Shown here one piece after another: positions 16,837 to 24,803 of a stretch of 64,000 nucleotides of DNA (positions within the stretch are counted from its first letter, which is position 1; every line of letters starts with the position of its first letter). The DNA lies in NCBI GenBank assembly GCA_017479885.1, contig JAFVBR010000042.1, positions 62,001 through 126,000 of the forward strand. The letters run 5' to 3'. This stretch comes from Paludibacteraceae bacterium (GTDB lineage: Bacteria > Bacteroidota > Bacteroidia > Bacteroidales > Paludibacteraceae). The notes beneath the pieces are model-generated. The model worked only from the letters and a program-made list of their open reading frames with translations. It was not told the DNA's origin and did not search any database. The position numbers and the translations under genes were made by a program.

Positions 16837-18108
16837 ATGAATGCAACAGCAATTTTTCTGAGTATAGGAGTTTTCCTCGGAGTGATACTCCTATTGGTGG
16901 TTGTCCTGCTTGTGGCAAAGAAATACTTGGTGGCAAGCGGCAACGTGAAAGTAACAGTGAACGGCGACAAGCAGTTTGACGTGCCTGCAGGCGGTTCGTT
17001 GCTCAGCACTATGGCAGAAGCAGGCGTATTCCTGCCTTCAGCTTGCGGCGGCAAGGGCTCATGTGGACAATGCAAATGCCAGGTACTCTCAGGAGGCGGC
17101 GAGATACTGCCTACCGAGACAGTGCATTTCTCGCGCAAACAGCAGAAAGATCATTGGAGACTCGGTTGCCAGGTGAAAGTAAAACAAGACCTTGAAATAA
17201 AGGTTCCTGAGTCAGTGCTTGGCGTAAAGGAATGGGAGTGCACGGTAATCTCAAACAAGAACGTGGCATCGTTCATCAAAGAGTTCAAGGTGGCACTTCC
17301 TCCGGGAGAGCACATGGACTTCGTTCCCGGTTCGTACGCACAAATAAAGATACCTGCCTACGATATCAACTACAACGACTTCGACCGCGACCTGATTGGC
17401 GACCTGTACGTGCCTTCATGGGAGAAATTCGGCATCTTCGGCTTGCACCAGAAGAACGACACTCCCACCATCCGCGCATATTCCATGGCCAACTATCCTG
17501 ACGAAGGCGACATCATCACCCTGACCGTCAGAATAGCCACCCCACCCTTCAAACCGAAAGACCAAGGACCCGGCTTTATGGACGTGCCTTGCGGTATAGC
17601 CTCCACTTACATCTTCTCGCTCAAACCGGGCGACAAGGTGATTATGTCAGGCCCTTACGGCGATTTCCACCCCGTGTTCGACTCGAAGAAAGAGATGATA
17701 TGGGTAGGCGGTGGTGCAGGTATGGCTCCGCTCCGCGCTCAAATCATGCACATGCTCAAAACCCTTCACACACGAGACCGCGAGATGCACTATTTCTATG
17801 GCGCACGAGGAATAGACGAAGTGTTCTTCCTCGAAGATTTCCTCGAGTTGGAAAAGGAATATCCCAATTTCCACTTCCACTTGGCTCTCGACCGTCCGGA
17901 CCCGAAGGCAGACTCTCTCGGCGTAAAGTACACTCCTGGCTTCATTGCACCTGTTATGGGCGACACGTATCTGAAGCAGCATGAAGCACCCGAAGATGTG
18001 GAATACTATCTGTGCGGACCTCCAATGATGGCAAAGACGGTTATCGACCTTCTGCACTCTCTCGGCGTAGAAGACCAGGATATCAGGTTTGACAATTTCG
18101 GCGGTTAA
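16837..18108 (+). CDS. nqrF: Na+-translocating NADH:quinone reductase subunit F
   Basis: 423 residues, the NADH-oxidising subunit. One N-terminal helix (FLSIGVFLGVILLLVVVLLVA) precedes a 2Fe-2S ferredoxin domain with the ligands in SACGGKGSCGQCKC plus a later Cys in RLGCQV. The FAD-binding domain has RAYSMANYP, and the NADH domain has MIWVGGGAGMAPLRAQI and a C-terminal YLCGPPMM. All key residues are present. Last gene of the operon; a terminator follows at 18142. Confidence 0.97.
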   Translation: MNATAIFLSIGVFLGVILLLVVVLLVAKKYLVASGNVKVTVNGDKQFDVPAGGSLLSTMAEAGVFLPSACGGKGSCGQCKCQVLSGGGEILPTETVHFSRKQQKDHWRLGCQVKVKQDLEIKVPESVLGVKEWECTVISNKNVASFIKEFKVALPPGEHMDFVPGSYAQIKIPAYDINYNDFDRDLIGDLYVPSWEKFGIFGLHQKNDTPTIRAYSMANYPDEGDIITLTVRIATPPFKPKDQGPGFMDVPCGIASTYIFSLKPGDKVIMSGPYGDFHPVFDSKKEMIWVGGGAGMAPLRAQIMHMLKTLHTRDREMHYFYGARGIDEVFFLEDFLELEKEYPNFHFHLALDRPDPKADSLGVKYTPGFIAPVMGDTYLKQHEAPEDVEYYLCGPPMMAKTVIDLLHSLGVEDQDIRFDNFGG

Positions 18109-18141
18109 ACTTGCAAAGGTGAGAAATAATTAATCAATAGA

Positions 18142-18184
18142 ACAAAAAGTGCAGGGCATAGAAAGTCTTGTACTTTTTGTTTTA
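18142..18184 (+). terminator. Rho-independent terminator after nqrF
   Basis: ACAAAAAGT (18142-18150) pairs perfectly with ACTTTTTGT (18172-18180), followed by TTTATC. It lies 34 bases after the nqrF stop and just before the promoter of the next gene. Confidence 0.7.
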
Positions 18185-18193
18185 TCACGTATA

Positions 18194-18225
18194 TTTGCAT
18201 ATTCGCCGGATTTAATGTACCTTTG
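18194..18225 (+). promoter_or_regulatory. Promoter of the LtaS-like gene
   Basis: TTTG at 18194-18197, a 20-base spacer and TACCTTTG at 18218-18225. Transcription near 18232 excludes the upstream in-frame ATG at 18149 and supports the ATG at 18248. Confidence 0.8.
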
Positions 18226-18247
18226 CATGACATTAAAAATTATCATT

Positions 18248-19969
18248 ATGACTAAATCAACCGAAAAATTCCGTCAGTGGCTCAGTCAAGGACACAATGC
18301 TGCCTGGGTAATATTCGCCCTGTTTGCATTCTTTACGTTCATAAAGACCCTACTCTTCGATGAGTGCGCGTTCAACTATCGTGCAAATGCCACTCTGTTT
18401 GAGAGCCAGCGCTCGTTTTGGGGAGCCTTGTTCACCAAATTGTCACTTGCACTGATTTTTGCTTCGTTCACATTTCTTCTGAAAGACAAACGCTGGATGA
18501 TTCTACTATCGTTTGCCATTGATACATGGTGCGTTGCCAACCTGATATATATGCGCAACAACTATATTCTTCTGGATGCCGAAGCATTCAACGAAGCCGG
18601 CAATCTGCACGGTTACTGGCTTTCCACCCTTATCTACATAGAATGGGGAATCGACCTCGCCTTCTACATGATGACCGCTCTATGGAGTTGCATATTCATA
18701 TTCACAAACCGCAGTTCCCGCTCATGGAAAGCATTTCTTATAGTACTTGCAATAGGTATTGCATTCCATTTCACAGGCGATGCAATAAAGCAAACGGTGC
18801 GTGTAAACACCATCAGCCGTGAAGGCAGAGAACAAATATACGGCACAAGTTACTCCCGAGCCGTAGAACACACATCTATCCTTGAGGCGCCCGCATATAT
18901 ATTATATGACTACTCGAAGATGAAGAAGAAAGAGTTGCCATATCATCCGTTGCAGGAAACCGACTTAGAGCAGATTGCTCCTCTTGCCAACGGCAATCCG
19001 AATGTAAAATCCGACGAACCACTCATCATCATTCTGTTAGAGAGTCTTGAGAACTGGGTATGCAGAGAAGATGTTATGCCCAATCTGTGGAATCTGAGCA
19101 AGTCAGAACACGTGCTATACGCTGACCACGTACACACACAGATAGTGGGGGCCCCGTCAGCAGACGGTCAGATGATAGCAAATACAGGGCTGCTGCCGAT
19201 ATCGGCAGGTGCCACATGTCTGCATTTCCCGCACAACTATTATCCGTCTCTCATGAAACTGACAGACGAGCACCGTGTAGTATTGCTGCCACATGACCCA
19301 TCAGTATGGAATCAGACAGAGATGTCACCTGCGTATGGCTATGACACAACCATAGTATTCTCCGATATTGACACGCTGCTTTTCCCAAGACTCAACCAAC
19401 TTGTAGATGAAGGTGAGCGCCACATTCAATGTATTACTCAATCAACTCATGCTCCTTTTGCGAATGAGAAGTATTCGTCGCTTGAAGTCCCGGAAGACAT
19501 GCCGTGGGTTATGTCAAACTACATTCGCGGCTTCAACGCGCTTGACAACGGTTTGAAACTCTTTATAGACAAACTGCAGTCAGACACTAAATTGCAAGAA
19601 TACACTATAATAATTACGGGTGACCATAGGATTCTGCATAAAGAGAAACGCGAACAGATGTTAAGATACAGCAAAAAGCATGATCTTGATTACAACACCA
19701 CAGACGACTGCCTGCCACTAATAATCTATTCACCCAAAATACAAGGCAACATTCACGTAACGGAAGAAGCATATCAGATGGATATATATCCGACTGTATT
19801 ATCTCTATTGGGAGCGGAAAAGTACATGTGGAAAGGATTTGGCGTTGACCTGACTGACCATGAGGCTATAGTAAACCGGCAAATCTCTGCTCATCGCGCT
19901 GCCGAACTAAGTGACCGCATGATTAGAAACGATTACTTTAGAAAGTATGTGATATGGGATGAAGATTAA
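18248..19969 (+). CDS. LTA-synthase-type membrane sulfatase-fold enzyme (probable phosphoethanolamine/phosphoglycerol transferase)
   Basis: 573 residues. About five membrane helices fill the first 190 residues, followed by a periplasmic alkaline-phosphatase/sulfatase-fold domain. Metal-site motifs are present: IILLESLENW near the start of the domain, the likely nucleophile Ser in GAPSADGQ (Thr in LtaS), and TGDHRI. By family these enzymes transfer phosphoglycerol or phosphoethanolamine from lipids to an envelope acceptor. Bacteroidales have no lipoteichoic acid, so the acceptor is probably lipid A, a glycan or a lipid. The start at 18248 is set by the promoter. It is monocistronic, between two terminators. 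Confidence 0.82.
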   Translation: MTKSTEKFRQWLSQGHNAAWVIFALFAFFTFIKTLLFDECAFNYRANATLFESQRSFWGALFTKLSLALIFASFTFLLKDKRWMILLSFAIDTWCVANLIYMRNNYILLDAEAFNEAGNLHGYWLSTLIYIEWGIDLAFYMMTALWSCIFIFTNRSSRSWKAFLIVLAIGIAFHFTGDAIKQTVRVNTISREGREQIYGTSYSRAVEHTSILEAPAYILYDYSKMKKKELPYHPLQETDLEQIAPLANGNPNVKSDEPLIIILLESLENWVCREDVMPNLWNLSKSEHVLYADHVHTQIVGAPSADGQMIANTGLLPISAGATCLHFPHNYYPSLMKLTDEHRVVLLPHDPSVWNQTEMSPAYGYDTTIVFSDIDTLLFPRLNQLVDEGERHIQCITQSTHAPFANEKYSSLEVPEDMPWVMSNYIRGFNALDNGLKLFIDKLQSDTKLQEYTIIITGDHRILHKEKREQMLRYSKKHDLDYNTTDDCLPLIIYSPKIQGNIHVTEEAYQMDIYPTVLSLLGAEKYMWKGFGVDLTDHEAIVNRQISAHRAAELSDRMIRNDYFRKYVIWDED

Positions 19970-19998
19970 TGCGACAGAGATTCAACCAACAAGAAAAC

Positions 19999-20031
19999 AA
20001 AATGAAGAGTGAGATGTTCGCTCTTCATTTT
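19999..20031. terminator. Bidirectional terminator between convergent genes
   Basis: A 14-bp stem (19999-20012 with 20018-20031, one G-T pair) with a five-base loop. It is flanked by A-rich sequence on the left and T-rich sequence on the right, so it can end transcription from both sides. Confidence 0.85.
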
Positions 20032-20056
20032 ATTTAATAAATATTCAGTGACTCCA

Positions 20057-20815
20057 CTATTTCCATCGGTATGCTATGCCGATCGAGATTCTCTGTGGAT
20101 AGATTGCTTCGGTGGTTTCACGTCCCTCCTGCTTATAATAGTTGAATATATCAGACAAACTAACCAGATAGTTTGCATTTATCTGTATTCCGAGAGGAAA
20201 CTCGTAACCTATAGTGGCGGTTATACCGAAATGATTGTCATGTAAAACATACAGCTTGGCATAAGGCTCATCAGGATTAACAAATACTTCAGCCAGATTG
20301 TTGCTATATTTGCCTGCGATGTTGCTTGCAAAAGTAAAATGCGTAAACGGACCTGCTCCGAACTGCAGATATCCTTTCTCCATATTGCCGAACCTTCCAA
20401 GAAAATATACCGGTATATCAATACCAAACGACCATAATCGCTGCTTTGTATCACCTATACCGAATTGATTCTGTTCTGCAGTTATCATTGCGCGACCTTG
20501 AATAGCAAAATGCTTGGTCACACGGAAATCAATAAAACCACCCAACTCCCCACCAACTTTCATATAGGAAGACACGTTATAAGACGGATTGGTGATGATA
20601 AAGTTGGAGATATTGGCATTCATAATCAAGCCGCCTGTCACAGCCTTAGGCAGTTTCTCCTGGTCAAGCGAGTCAAGCAACTGCTCTATATCCCACTGTT
20701 TGATGGCCTCCTTGGTTATCTGCAGTTTTGAATTAGCAGCCTCGCTAACACTTTGAGAGATTGCATTCGGAACCATAGCCATCATCAATGCAAACAAGGT
20801 AATAATCTTTTTCAT
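20057..20815 (-). CDS. Outer-membrane beta-barrel protein
   Basis: 252 residues with a cleavable signal peptide (MKKIITLFALMMAMVPNAISQ). A short helical segment follows (about 22-60), then alternating amphipathic strands (GGELGGFIDFRVTKHFAIQGRAMI, GYLQFGAGPFTHFTF, ITATIGYEFPLGIQINANYLVSL) ending in YRWK. The pattern fits the PorT/OmpW-like small barrels common in Bacteroidota. It lies 21 bases downstream of the DUF5686 gene on the same strand and is probably co-transcribed. No enzymatic motif; role unknown. Confidence 0.75.
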   Translation of the reverse strand: MKKIITLFALMMAMVPNAISQSVSEAANSKLQITKEAIKQWDIEQLLDSLDQEKLPKAVTGGLIMNANISNFIITNPSYNVSSYMKVGGELGGFIDFRVTKHFAIQGRAMITAEQNQFGIGDTKQRLWSFGIDIPVYFLGRFGNMEKGYLQFGAGPFTHFTFASNIAGKYSNNLAEVFVNPDEPYAKLYVLHDNHFGITATIGYEFPLGIQINANYLVSLSDIFNYYKQEGRETTEAIYPQRISIGIAYRWK

Positions 20816-20836
20816 AAGAGCAATATATTTAGGTTG

Positions 20837-23593
20837 TTACAATGCAATGCGGAAGGTTATTTTGACTCCGTTTCTTCCCCAGCCTCCCAACTTACGACGA
20901 TGAATACCATCCGGAAGGAGATAATCGTTGTAAGTGAGACGACGCACATAGTCAATTCGTATGAATTTGAATATATTCTCCAAGCCTGCGGTAATCTCCA
21001 TGTAAGGCAGTTTGCCTATCGGAGAACAGGTGTAACCGGATTCATATTCCATAGTTTCAGGGTTGAAAACAGCCGACTGCGGGAACTGGTACAAGCCCTC
21101 ATTGCCTGCAAGGAAAGGATTGTTCTTATTGGTCAGACCTCCATAGATGCCTGAGAATGAAACAACTCCACGCAGTTTCAATTTATTTATTCCTGGGATA
21201 CGATTAAGAATCCAACCCTTGAAATAGTAGGTAAGGTAGAGTGCTACATACTCGTCCATAAGAAATTCCATTGGCTGCATAAGGTTGAAAGAACGCTGGG
21301 CAAGGAAAATAGATGTGGAAGAGTTGGGAGAATAAAGTTCGGTAAAAGGTATCTTGTTCCAAACCATTCCGGTCTGAACACGCATATCCAAGTGACCAAA
21401 TGATGACAACCAGAAACGCTTATCAGCAGTCAGTTCGGTTTTATTTATTAGGAAACCTATTCCGCCGGTCTTTCTGTCATCAAGGTATCCGAAAGTATGC
21501 TTGAGACTAATAACAGGTGCATCTTTATCCATGGCAAACGGACTCGTGATGCCCATTCTATCAATAAACACCTTTGCACCAGGCGAATATTTCAGTTCGA
21601 CATAACCGGTGTAAGTCTGATAATCACGAATGTGCCTTGACATTCCTATCATTCCGCTCGGGGTATAAGACATTATTCTGTCGTAGGTCATAGCCCCTGC
21701 AGCTTCGTTGTTGGAGAAATCGAAACCTGTCTTCAAAGTCAGACCATTCTGCCAGTCTTTCATGTAGTCAAGTTTGGCATGGAAAACATACTGATTGTAT
21801 TTCAGAGTGGGTTTGGATGTAGGTATTGAATTCAGAATATGGTCACGTCTGATAATATCATCAGCTCTACCCGGTTCTTCGACATCGTATTGTGCAGAAG
21901 CCTGAATATAATGTCGCAAAGGTTCATACGCCTGATGCCGTTTTTTATTGAAAGAGTACATGATTGTCGCATTGTATTTGGGTCTCAAATCCTGAGTGCC
22001 GAATGCGACATATCCGCGGAAAAACAACTGGTCGTGCAGTTTGGCCGACGATGCACCGCCCACACGTATTCTCACTCCCTCCAATGTATTCCAACTAATG
22101 AACTGATAAATCGGGCCTATATCGAACTTGCTGTCATCCATATCTTTTGCCGGTTTGGTAGGAATAAACTCGGTAGTGACAGCATTTACAAACATAGCGA
22201 GGGAAGCGAAAGTCGGATTGGAAGTAAATTCACCAACAAGATCATAGACCGAGGTCTCGTATTTGGTAAGCGGCTCCGGTCGAAGTTCGTTCCACGCAGC
22301 CATACCCAAACGCTGTGCTGTAGAATCCTGCTGTGCTTCCTCAGCAGTCATTGCTGAGAATATCTGCTTATCAATAGCGGTATCAAAATCCCACCCCGTA
22401 TATATCTTTGTCTGCCGTGCCAGCAGTCCTCGTTTGTTATTAAGAACATAGAACTTGGCGTACGTAGTAGTGCGATCAGGGGCCCACAGACCATTCTCCA
22501 AACGCTTGTATGTATGCTCTATTGAGTAGTCACTTACGAAGTTTAGATTGATATGCGGTGGAATATTTATAGCATACTTCTTCAACTTGAAAGTAGAGTC
22601 ATTGACTATATACAGATGGCCGGTAAAAGAGTAACTCTCGGAATTGACAGGCACGAAGGCGAGGTCGATACATTGTTCGCCATCAACCATTATCGTGTCC
22701 ATAATGTAATACTGATAATACGTGACAGCCAGACTTGACGACAGAGGGGACACAAATCGGTTGAATAAAAGACTCATATTGTCGTTGTTGATGTCCACAT
22801 CTTTGAATATGCTGTTAACATTCTCTTGGAATGACTGAGAGTCAATAATATCCTCTATTCCAAATATTCTCTTCTTCTGCAAGATACGTTTCTCGCGGTG
22901 AGGTTTTTTCTGATAATACTCGTTGCTGATATGCTCACGGATACTTATTGTCAGAGAATGGTTAACAGTCGTTGTATCAATATATTTCTCGGCAAAGGCA
23001 AATGTTTTCCAGAATCCTTTCCGGAAGTTAGGGTGGAAATTGTCCAATGCAAATGACATACGCGAATAGGTGTCGGCAGTGTAATAGTCGGCAGCCTTGA
23101 CCGAAAAAGAATCCTTGCGTGCAATCACATTACGTATAAGTTCTACAGCCGGATTACCCTTACGCTTGTACTTCTGCTTCTGTTTCTGAGGCTTCACCAC
23201 AATGTCTTGCAACCCGTACACATCGGGTTCCATTTTTATCTTGATATTCTTCTTCTGCTGTCCCGAACGGAGATTATACATCTCGGTCTTGTAGCCCATC
23301 ATCTGGAAATTGACAGTAGTGTAACCCTGACTGTTGAAAATAGTGAAATTGCCATCCATATCGGAGGTAGTGCCGATAGAGGTAGCTATAGAACCCTCGC
23401 TTGAGGGCTTGATGAAATAAATCTGCACAAAAGGCAAGGTCTCACCCGTCTGGGCATCAACAACCACGCCACTCAACCCGGTCCGCTGCTGAGCATTTAT
23501 TTCAACAGGCAGACAACAAACAATCAACAACACAAGACAACACAACATAGCAGTTGCGTTGCCTCTCATACCTATATTAATCAACTTTTTCAT
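20837..23593 (-). CDS. DUF5686 / carboxypeptidase-regulatory-like domain outer-membrane protein
   Basis: 918 residues with a signal peptide (cleavage near INAQ). Residues about 37-120 are a CarboxypepD_reg-like beta-sandwich (LSGVVVDAQTGETLPFVQIYF, GNFTIFNSQGY), as found at the N-terminus of many TonB-dependent proteins. The remainder is the large DUF5686 region, with a conserved early part (KRKGNPAVELIRNVIARKDSF) and a C-terminal barrel ending in FRIAL. There is no TonB plug domain, so it is not a SusC transporter. Its own promoter is at 23666-23697. Function is unknown beyond outer-membrane location. Confidence 0.85.
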   Translation of the reverse strand: MKKLINIGMRGNATAMLCCLVLLIVCCLPVEINAQQRTGLSGVVVDAQTGETLPFVQIYFIKPSSEGSIATSIGTTSDMDGNFTIFNSQGYTTVNFQMMGYKTEMYNLRSGQQKKNIKIKMEPDVYGLQDIVVKPQKQKQKYKRKGNPAVELIRNVIARKDSFSVKAADYYTADTYSRMSFALDNFHPNFRKGFWKTFAFAEKYIDTTTVNHSLTISIREHISNEYYQKKPHREKRILQKKRIFGIEDIIDSQSFQENVNSIFKDVDINNDNMSLLFNRFVSPLSSSLAVTYYQYYIMDTIMVDGEQCIDLAFVPVNSESYSFTGHLYIVNDSTFKLKKYAINIPPHINLNFVSDYSIEHTYKRLENGLWAPDRTTTYAKFYVLNNKRGLLARQTKIYTGWDFDTAIDKQIFSAMTAEEAQQDSTAQRLGMAAWNELRPEPLTKYETSVYDLVGEFTSNPTFASLAMFVNAVTTEFIPTKPAKDMDDSKFDIGPIYQFISWNTLEGVRIRVGGASSAKLHDQLFFRGYVAFGTQDLRPKYNATIMYSFNKKRHQAYEPLRHYIQASAQYDVEEPGRADDIIRRDHILNSIPTSKPTLKYNQYVFHAKLDYMKDWQNGLTLKTGFDFSNNEAAGAMTYDRIMSYTPSGMIGMSRHIRDYQTYTGYVELKYSPGAKVFIDRMGITSPFAMDKDAPVISLKHTFGYLDDRKTGGIGFLINKTELTADKRFWLSSFGHLDMRVQTGMVWNKIPFTELYSPNSSTSIFLAQRSFNLMQPMEFLMDEYVALYLTYYFKGWILNRIPGINKLKLRGVVSFSGIYGGLTNKNNPFLAGNEGLYQFPQSAVFNPETMEYESGYTCSPIGKLPYMEITAGLENIFKFIRIDYVRRLTYNDYLLPDGIHRRKLGGWGRNGVKITFRIAL

Positions 23594-23665
23594 AATATCA
23601 TGACCAATACCCGTCTATACACTTTTCCAGAGTGCGAACCCTCTGAGCAGCATAGAAAAAGCGCG

Positions 23666-23697
23666 CAAAGTTACAATATTTTTTCGGCATAGGCAAA
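23666..23697 (-). promoter_or_regulatory. Promoter of the DUF5686 gene
   Basis: Minus strand: TTTG (23694-23697), 20 bases, TAACTTTG (23666-23673). A leader of about 65 bases precedes the ATG at 23593. Confidence 0.8.
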
Positions 23698-23723
23698 TCG
23701 ACTCGTCATATTATTAATAATAA

Positions 23724-23755
23724 CGAGAAAAAGAGATGTCAAGACTTAACATCTC
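23724..23755 (-). terminator. Terminator of the nitroreductase gene
   Basis: On the minus strand GAGATGT (23749-23755) pairs with ACATCTC (23733-23739) around a nine-base loop, followed by TTTTTCTC. A classic intrinsic terminator 37 bases after the nitroreductase stop. Confidence 0.8.
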
Positions 23756-23791
23756 CGCAAACAGAAAGACAAGAGTGAGAGTTACAGAATG

Positions 23792-24388
23792 TTACCAGAC
23801 ATTGTAGTGCACATTCTCAGCCTTGTATTTATCCTTGACAGCCGGTGTTTCTGCAGGATAACCAACAGGAATAATGCAAAGCGGTACAATTCCTTCAGGC
23901 AAACCAAGTAGTTCAGCAGCAGCATCAGCTCTTGCCTTAATAGGGGTAAGGCCAGTCCACACAGCACCCAGCCCCATGCTATGAGCAGCGAGCAGGAGGT
24001 TTTCCACAGCAGCTGACACGTCCTGAATCCAGTAATCTTGCGCTTCACCCTCCAATGCCTTACCAAGGTCACCACAAGGCACAATTGCGACTTGTGCACC
24101 ATTTTGAACTCGCGAGTTAGGGAATTGTTCACCAATCTTCTGCAGCATCTCTTTGTCGTCAACAACGAGGAAAGCCCAAGGTTGTTTGTTTACAGCGGAA
24201 GGCGCCGCCATGGCGGCACGAAGCAGCGTATCGATTTGTCCGGCAGTAGGCTTCGCATCGGAGAACTGGCGCACGGAAACACGCGTCATAATTGTGTTTA
24301 GCGTCTGATTTTCTTTCATTTCGTTAGTCTTTACATTGCATCCTGCCAGTAATAATACCGACAAGGCATAGAAAACATACTTTTTCAT
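23792..24388 (-). CDS. Nitroreductase-family lipoprotein
   Basis: 198 residues. The N-terminus MKKYVFYALSVLLLAGC is a lipoprotein signal with lipobox LLAGC. The rest is a complete FMN-dependent nitroreductase domain: TRVSVRQFSDAKPT, AAPSAVNKQPWAFLVV, and GLGAVWTGL near the C-terminus. Most nitroreductases are cytoplasmic, but lipidated ones are frequent in Bacteroidales. The physiological substrate is unknown. The start at 24388 is chosen because the -7 promoter element overlaps the longer in-frame ATG at 24418. Confidence 0.88.
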   Translation of the reverse strand: MKKYVFYALSVLLLAGCNVKTNEMKENQTLNTIMTRVSVRQFSDAKPTAGQIDTLLRAAMAAPSAVNKQPWAFLVVDDKEMLQKIGEQFPNSRVQNGAQVAIVPCGDLGKALEGEAQDYWIQDVSAAVENLLLAAHSMGLGAVWTGLTPIKARADAAAELLGLPEGIVPLCIIPVGYPAETPAVKDKYKAENVHYNVW

Positions 24389-24415
24389 ATTACAACACAT
24401 TATTGATTTACCACG

Positions 24416-24447
24416 CAAAGTTACATATTTTTTCCTTAACGCGCAAA
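24416..24447 (-). promoter_or_regulatory. Promoter of the nitroreductase gene
   Basis: Minus strand: TTTG (24444-24447), 20 bases, TAACTTTG (24416-24423). It places the start of the message near 24409. Confidence 0.8.
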
Positions 24448-24470
24448 ATTAGCATACAAAAAACAATAAA

Positions 24471-24502
24471 CTTGTAGAAATGAATAAAATGTAGTATCTT
24501 TG
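24471..24502 (+). promoter_or_regulatory. Promoter of the surface-polysaccharide locus
   Basis: CTTG at 24471-24474 (three of four matches), a 20-base spacer and TATCTTTG at 24495-24502. The predicted start near 24509 leaves an unusually long leader of about 290 bases before the first large gene. I found no long inverted repeats flanking it that would mark an invertible promoter. Confidence 0.75.
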
Positions 24503-24571
24503 CAAACTTTATGCAGAAAAGCCGTCCACGACTATTAAATAAACAATTCAGCAAATGGTCATGAAACGGTA

Positions 24572-24678
24572 CATATTTTAAGATTGACCTTAAAATATGA
24601 CACTTTTGGTCATAGGACAAAGATAGCTAACACTTAGCTTGGTGTTATGGAAGAGTGATACACCTCTTTTTTAAGGTG
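24572..24678 (+). promoter_or_regulatory. Structured leader with terminator-like hairpin (candidate attenuator)
   Basis: Hairpins in order: a perfect 11-bp stem (24572-24582 with 24589-24599, loop ATTGAC); AGCTAA/TTAGCT (24625-24630 with 24634-24639); and GGTGTTAT/ATACACC with one bulged T (24641-24648 with 24658-24664) followed directly by TCTTTTTT, like an intrinsic terminator. Two alternative pairings would break the last stem: TAACAC/GTGTTA (24628-24633 with 24642-24647) and CACCT/AGGTG (24661-24665 with 24674-24678). Mutually exclusive stems before a U-run are the signature of attenuation. No effector or antiterminator is identified, and no UpxY-type NusG paralogue lies in the window. 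Confidence 0.55.
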
Positions 24679-24701
24679 AAGATAAAAAAAACGTACATTT
24701 T

Positions 24702-24803
24702 ATGACAACGACACAAAACAGTGTGTACATGAATAAGAAACAACCACCTGAACACGACTACAGAACCGACAAAACGAAAAAACACACAAATAATATATTA
24801 TGA
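24702..24803 (+). CDS. Candidate 33-residue leader peptide overlapping the UDP-sugar dehydrogenase start
   Basis: ATG at 24702 opens 33 codons (MTTTQNSVYMNKKQPPEHDY...) rich in Lys, Thr and polar residues, with no membrane helix. Its TGA stop (24801-24803) overlaps the ATG of the next gene (24800) in the ATGA arrangement used for translational coupling. It lies just after the terminator-like hairpin. It may be a regulatory leader peptide or a chance frame. The exact overlap is the main support. Confidence 0.4.
   Translation: MTTTQNSVYMNKKQPPEHDYRTDKTKKHTNNIL

Noticed and set aside
24448..24800. Invertible promoter for the polysaccharide locus
   Set aside because: I looked for long inverted repeats flanking the 24471-24502 promoter and saw only local hairpins of the leader.
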